64,000 nt of DNA from Incurvaria masculella (lineage: Eukaryota; Arthropoda; Insecta; Lepidoptera; Incurvariidae), in assembly GCA_946894095.1 (NCBI GenBank), contig OX335644.1, forward strand, positions 10,707,595-10,771,594, in the 5' to 3' direction. The notes beneath the pieces are model-generated. The model was given only the letters and a program-made list of their open reading frames with translations. It was not told the origin of the DNA and ran no database searches. Of this stretch, positions 55,501 through 61,500 are shown in pieces (positions within the stretch are counted from its first letter, which is position 1; every line of letters begins with the position of its first letter). The position numbers and the translations under genes are program-made.

Positions 55501-58500
55501 AACGTAAAAAATACAAAAAAAGAAAAACATACAAAAAAAAATATTCACAAAATTTATTATTTTTATTTCAAATATTTCAATATTGGTATATGCTCTTTTT
55601 TTAGGAACTCTACGTAAGAAGGGCTTATTTGTGTATCATTGTGGCAAAATAATATTTTTTAAATTATATTATGCCCGTGCAAAGCCGGGACGGGCTGCTA
55701 GTTATCTATAAATGCTTACATAATATATTTAAAGAAGTGCCGCTCATTGCACACAAGATCAGGATCAGTCGAGATACAGGTGACACCGCCTAGTTCGATT
55801 GCGTTTCAGCCACAACCTAGATAATGCGAAGTGACACCGCTCCCCGCATCTGAAAATCTTCATGTATCTTTCAAATACCTACTTTGAATTTTCACAAAAC
55901 CTTGTGATTGCGAAAATTGCGTGTCGGTTTTACCATTACTTATCCTGCGTTGTCACTGTGCAACGCAACCCAGGCTATTATTGCTTATTCTGTGACGCAG
56001 GTGCACCCGTCGTGCCTCGAGTTGCCGGCCGGCGGGGCGGGCATGCTGTTGCTCTCCCGCTGCGTGCGCCCACGCGCGTCGCCCCCGCCGTGCGCCGCGC
56101 CCAGCGACCCGCGCGCCGCCTGCCCCGCGCCCCCCGCCGCGCTCCTCCTCGAGATGCTGCCGGCCTGCCCGCGCGGGTGGGTGCTTCCACTACATAACTC
56201 AACGCGGAACAGGGAAAACATGCACAAATTCATAGTGGACATTCCAAATTTAAGAACCCACCGATCCTCTTGATCCTTTATCTATATGGTCGGTAAACAA
56301 TGAAATACACAACCTGGGGTCCTTCTAACGTATTGTATAGAATCGCCTGGCCGGCCGGCATAGTTTTCGCAGCCCCCTGAAAGTTCTAAAACCCATGGTC
56401 GTCGTCGGGCTCGTAGCCTAGTGGCGCGGGGACTGGCCTAGCGTACCAGAGACCTGGGTTCAATACCGACATGCACCACTGTCTTTCTCTTTCCGAGTTA
56501 GATAAGTGCATTTTCATCACGAACGCGAGCTGCTCCATGGTTCGGAATCCATGTAAAACTGTAAGTCCCCTTCCCCTACTAGGTGGTAGGGTTTAAGCCC
56601 GCCCGGGTTGGTACCATCGCATTGGATGAAAAGATGGTCGAAGCGGCAATGAAAAATTGTCCGTGTTTTCCATCCAGTTCAATGTAGCCGTGCTCATAAA
56701 GGGAAGGTCCTGGCATGGTACCAAATTCCTTCGGGAATGTGGTGTATTGGACTAATATCATAACGGTAGTTGTGTGGTATTAGCCATCCATGTCGGGTCG
56801 CATAAAAAAAAAGGTCCTGGCGTACGCCATATGCCGCGCTTAACATAAAATTAAATCGAGTTCCTGTGATGGCTCAGTGCCTCCTCTTGTGGGTAATCCC
56901 TGGGGTTAACAGGCATTCTCGTGTAGTCGAGGTGCCGCTATGGAGGGACGCTGACACGTCGGAAAGAAACCAAAACCACATCCCTGGAATCAGATCAAAG
57001 TGGGTCGACGTTAGATGTTCGGAGTGTCGAAGTGCTACTGGTATCCCTGGATCTCGCGCAGTCGCTGACACTTACTAGACTTTATCCACACAGCTTATAG
57101 GCCGGTGGTATAATACTGTACCCACATTTGGAAAGGTAGTCCTCAGTACCTGTTTGCGTCTTTTTTTATGAAACCTGACATGGATGGCTAATGCCACATA
57201 CGATTTGTAGGGCTCCACAGAACTATCAGGGACATTGCTATGTGGAAAATGCACCTCTTATTACTCCCCATCCAACCTTTATCCGGAACATTGTAAACGT
57301 ATTATATAGCTATTTTTGGAAACCATAGGTCGGCGATAAACATTGTAACAATAAAAATGTTTTTACATTCATGTATGACTGTGTGTTTCATAATAAGTTT
57401 ATGTCGGATTGGGGCTCCAAAAAGGCCAAAAATAGACTATTGGGGTAAGCACAGATTATATAAGCTACTGACGTTATTTTGAGTCATCGCCGCATTGTGT
57501 GGAAAGGCAAGAACTATGTAAACTAAACACCTGGGATAAACCGTCATTTTAGGAAAGGGAATTCGTTCCGAATTAAATATAACTAGTATTTGTTGGAATA
57601 TTGTTGATTGTTGTTTTGAAAAACACAAAGAAGCAGGGCCATTATTTATATTAATTCTAAATACAATGGAATGGGATTATAACTATGGCCAAGCACAAAT
57701 AAAAATATTTTCAATGATTACATAAATGAGACGATTTCATTTTTGCTATTTCTATAAAATGCTACAATTCCCTTCGACTTTTATCAAGTTTTGAATGTTA
57801 GGCCTGAAGACAAGTCGCAATAAGCTCCGGCGGGTTAGTATGCTAAATATCTATTTAGTCGAGGCCTAAAAGGTTAAGCCACTGGATGTCACAATTCACC
57901 CTATCATTTGCACCCACCGGCGCTGTATTTATTGCTTCCATGCAGATATAATTCATAGTTCTCCGTTGTCGTTTACATAAAACAGTTAATTTTGGTACTA
58001 TTGTTATAAATTAAATTATTAAATGTTTTACCAGAAATATTTAAAATTATTATTATATTATTTATATAAGGTGTAAACGCTAGTATTTTTTATGATTCTA
58101 GCAGCTGCACGCCAATACGTTCACTTATATCGAGATTTATTAATAACGAGTACACTGTCTTATTCAGAGTGGGCGGACTAACTTTAGTACACATTTTAAG
58201 GTCGGACTAAATCGGTTTTTGTGTGGTTACTTAGTGACGGTAAGTTCTCCTAGGCCACCCTCAGTCACGACCCTTCGAATTACTTCTACCCTGTAAATTT
58301 GTTTCGTTGCCCATTCGTTCCATTTGTCCAAATCATCACACCCCCTTCTCGATTCTCGTCACTAATTAATTTTAGTTGTGAGTCTCTGAATCTGCCTTAC
58401 ATTGTCAATGTACATGTAACTATTGCGTACTAGAAACGACTTGGTCGGGTGAGTTGGGAACCCCCTTAATCAGTTTTTAATATTTTCTTTTTAAAAAAAA

Positions 58501-61500
58501 CATGGTTTGCAATGTTTTCAATTTGAATAATAAAAAATGCTCCGAAGAAAATTAATGTTATTTTTAACCGACTTCAAAAAAGGAGTAGGTTCTCGATTCG
58601 TCTGTATGTTTTTTTATGTTTGTTACCTCAGAACTTTAGCTTGTGTGAACCGATTTTGATAATTATTTTTTTATTCGAAAGCTGGTGCTTCCCGTGTAGT
58701 CCCATTTTGATTTGGTTTAGTTCTGACAATAAGGTCAATGAGAAAATCATATAAGTCTTAAATTTGTATTAGGTAAGTATCTGCGCGACAAATGGACAAA
58801 TAATACAACGTCAACCGATTTCGATAATTCTTTTTTTATTGGAAAGGACGTATACAAATTAGTTAGTGTATATTAGATTCACTAAAAATAAACAAATTTA
58901 AAAAAATACAAAAAAAAAACCGACTTCAAAGAAAAAGCACTAAAAAGTAAAAAAAAAATTGCCATTTTTGGAGTTACGATTATTGTATTTTTTTTGAGTC
59001 GGTGTCAGCCAAGGTAGCCAAGGTTCTTTTGACTGGCGCAGCGTGTGCCCGGCTGGTGCCACCGACTCAAAAAATAACAATAATCGTAACTACAAAAATG
59101 GCAGTTATTTTTTTACTTTTTAGTGCTTTTTCTTTGAAATCGATTATTTTTATATGAATCAGGGAGGGCAGGAGTCATGCTAAGACGAAAATGTATGTAA
59201 TTGCATGTATCAGAGAGGGCTGGAGTCGAGGGAGCGCGGGCACGCTGGCGGTGCGCTTGCGCGACCAAGCCTCCCTTGGCGAGCTGCGCGTGTCGGACGA
59301 GGGGCTCACCGTGCGTCTGTGTGCCGCCGCCCTGCCGCCCCACAGCCCCATGCGGTGCGTACTATCGGCGATATATGTCCAGTAGCACCGTACGGTCTGG
59401 TTTGTTTTGCACATGTGGCGTCCCCGTCCCCCGCCGACCGGTCCTCAGGCGGGGCGTCCTACCGCAACCCGCGCGGGCGGTGCGATCCCTTCCTCCCACT
59501 TCACCGCCGCGCGATGCGAGCATTTCAAAGCCATCGCTCTGCTAAGTGCGACTACAGATTAAATAAGTTACTGGACTTTTCATTTTGACCGTACAAATTG
59601 CGTACGTGCACGCGCTACAGGTGCGCGCGCAGCCATAACTTGCTTAGTGGACGGGTGACCACGTGCAGAGAGCATGGAAGGACGGCAGTGGAAACAGGAA
59701 CTCTAGCCACTCCCGTCCTTCCACGCTCCAATGCCTTGTCGCTACATTTTTCCATCTGATCTTTTTACACAAAGTTTCTTCTTAACTAAATAAAACACTA
59801 AGCCTGGTTTTCACCAAGTGCTGATTAGGTTAATCCGTGCATTGAAGGGCCTGTCTTTTAATCTTGCAATCGATACCAGGAAAAGATAATCATCATTTTA
59901 CTAATAAAGGCCCTTTAAGTGTAAATTAATAGGGGGAACGGCATAACGTATAATATGCAGATCGTATAATGTCATATTTTAACAAAATTTTAAAACCATG
60001 CACAACGTATAATCGGCAGATCGTATAATCTTATACGTAGTGCATGAAGGAGTCGTATTCACTACGTATAATATTCACAACGTATAATAGTATTTTTTTC
60101 CAAAAAATTAAAACCATGCATATCGTATAATATTCACAACGTATAATGTTATACGTTGTGCATGAGTTTAAAAATAAAATAAACTCTTTGCATCATGCAG
60201 AACGTATAATAGTCACAACGTATAATATTCCTAACATGAATTCACAAAAAAAGAAAACCATGCAGAACGTATAATATGCCAAGAAGCACTGCATAAAGCG
60301 CCCTAACGACGATACATTTAAGGCTGAAATTGCTACGAATCGATATCTGTTGGAGAGTAACAATTTGCTACAACGCTAATTGAGACGGTCGAAAAGTCGC
60401 GTGCGAGTATAATCTTTAATCTTATATCGATAAGGGCGCTTATCGTATGAAATATTTTAGGATTATATGATATGCATGGTTTTCTTTTTTTGTTAAATAA
60501 AGATCATAACATTATACGTTGTGACTATTATACGTTATGCATGGAGAAATAAGTAATTTAATTTTTTGGACTTCTTCATGCACTACGTATAAGATTATAC
60601 GATCTGCCGATTATACGTTGTGCATGGTTTTAAAATTTTGTTAAAATATGACATTATACGATCTGCATATTATACGTTATGCCGTTCCCCCAGCTAAACT
60701 CCACTCAATTCGGCTTCCTAATCCCGAAGCATCGTAACTCTTGATAACATGGATCGGAGCGGGTTTCACTGAAATGCTAATAACTACGCGGAGGATTATC
60801 CTGGAGGACAGAAAACATGCAAATTGAATCAATTCGAGAAGCGGGGGTCAAGTGTAGTCGGGTTGTTCGAGAAGGTTAAAAATTAGATGCCATTTCAGCT
60901 TCTGATTAAGAGCGCGTGGATAATTTGGGTCCCTTTAAGGGTGAATACGGTCATTTTACCCTTGTTATCCGCCTTTTTGCGAGGGACACGGTTCATTTGT
61001 GCTCAGCATTAATAGCAGGCTTCGTTTGCTTTATTGACCTTTGGCGTAGTAAGGGAAATTTGAGATATCAATTCGAAATTCATTTTAATCCATATAAACT
61101 ATTATCATCAATTAACAAGATTGTATTTTTACTTTAAAATTTTAAACAATACCAAGTTATACAGGTGATAAATGGCGAAATGTAAATTTAAATATATAAG
61201 TTTCTTCTAAATGAGACCAAGGAATAAAAATAAACACGTAATTTTAGAGCATTAACACATTTAAAATTAAAAAGTGGTACAACAAATATGAACGCAAGTA
61301 ATTTTAAATGCGCATTTTCATTGATAATACATAACCACTTTTTTTTGAAACCATGTAAGTTGTCAGGGCACGGAACCCTGTTCAGAGTTGGTCCTCTTCC
61401 CTACTTACATAGATACTTGGTGGTCAAACCCGCCCGCACCGGTTGGCAACATTTAATGAAAGATTAAAATCCGATGGTACCGGAAAGGGGCAATGAAAAT

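Noticed and set aside
56001..56242. Overlapping open frames on both strands over exon 13
   Set aside because: They are side effects of very high GC. Only the frame reading VHPSCLELPAGG fits the splice sites and the family.
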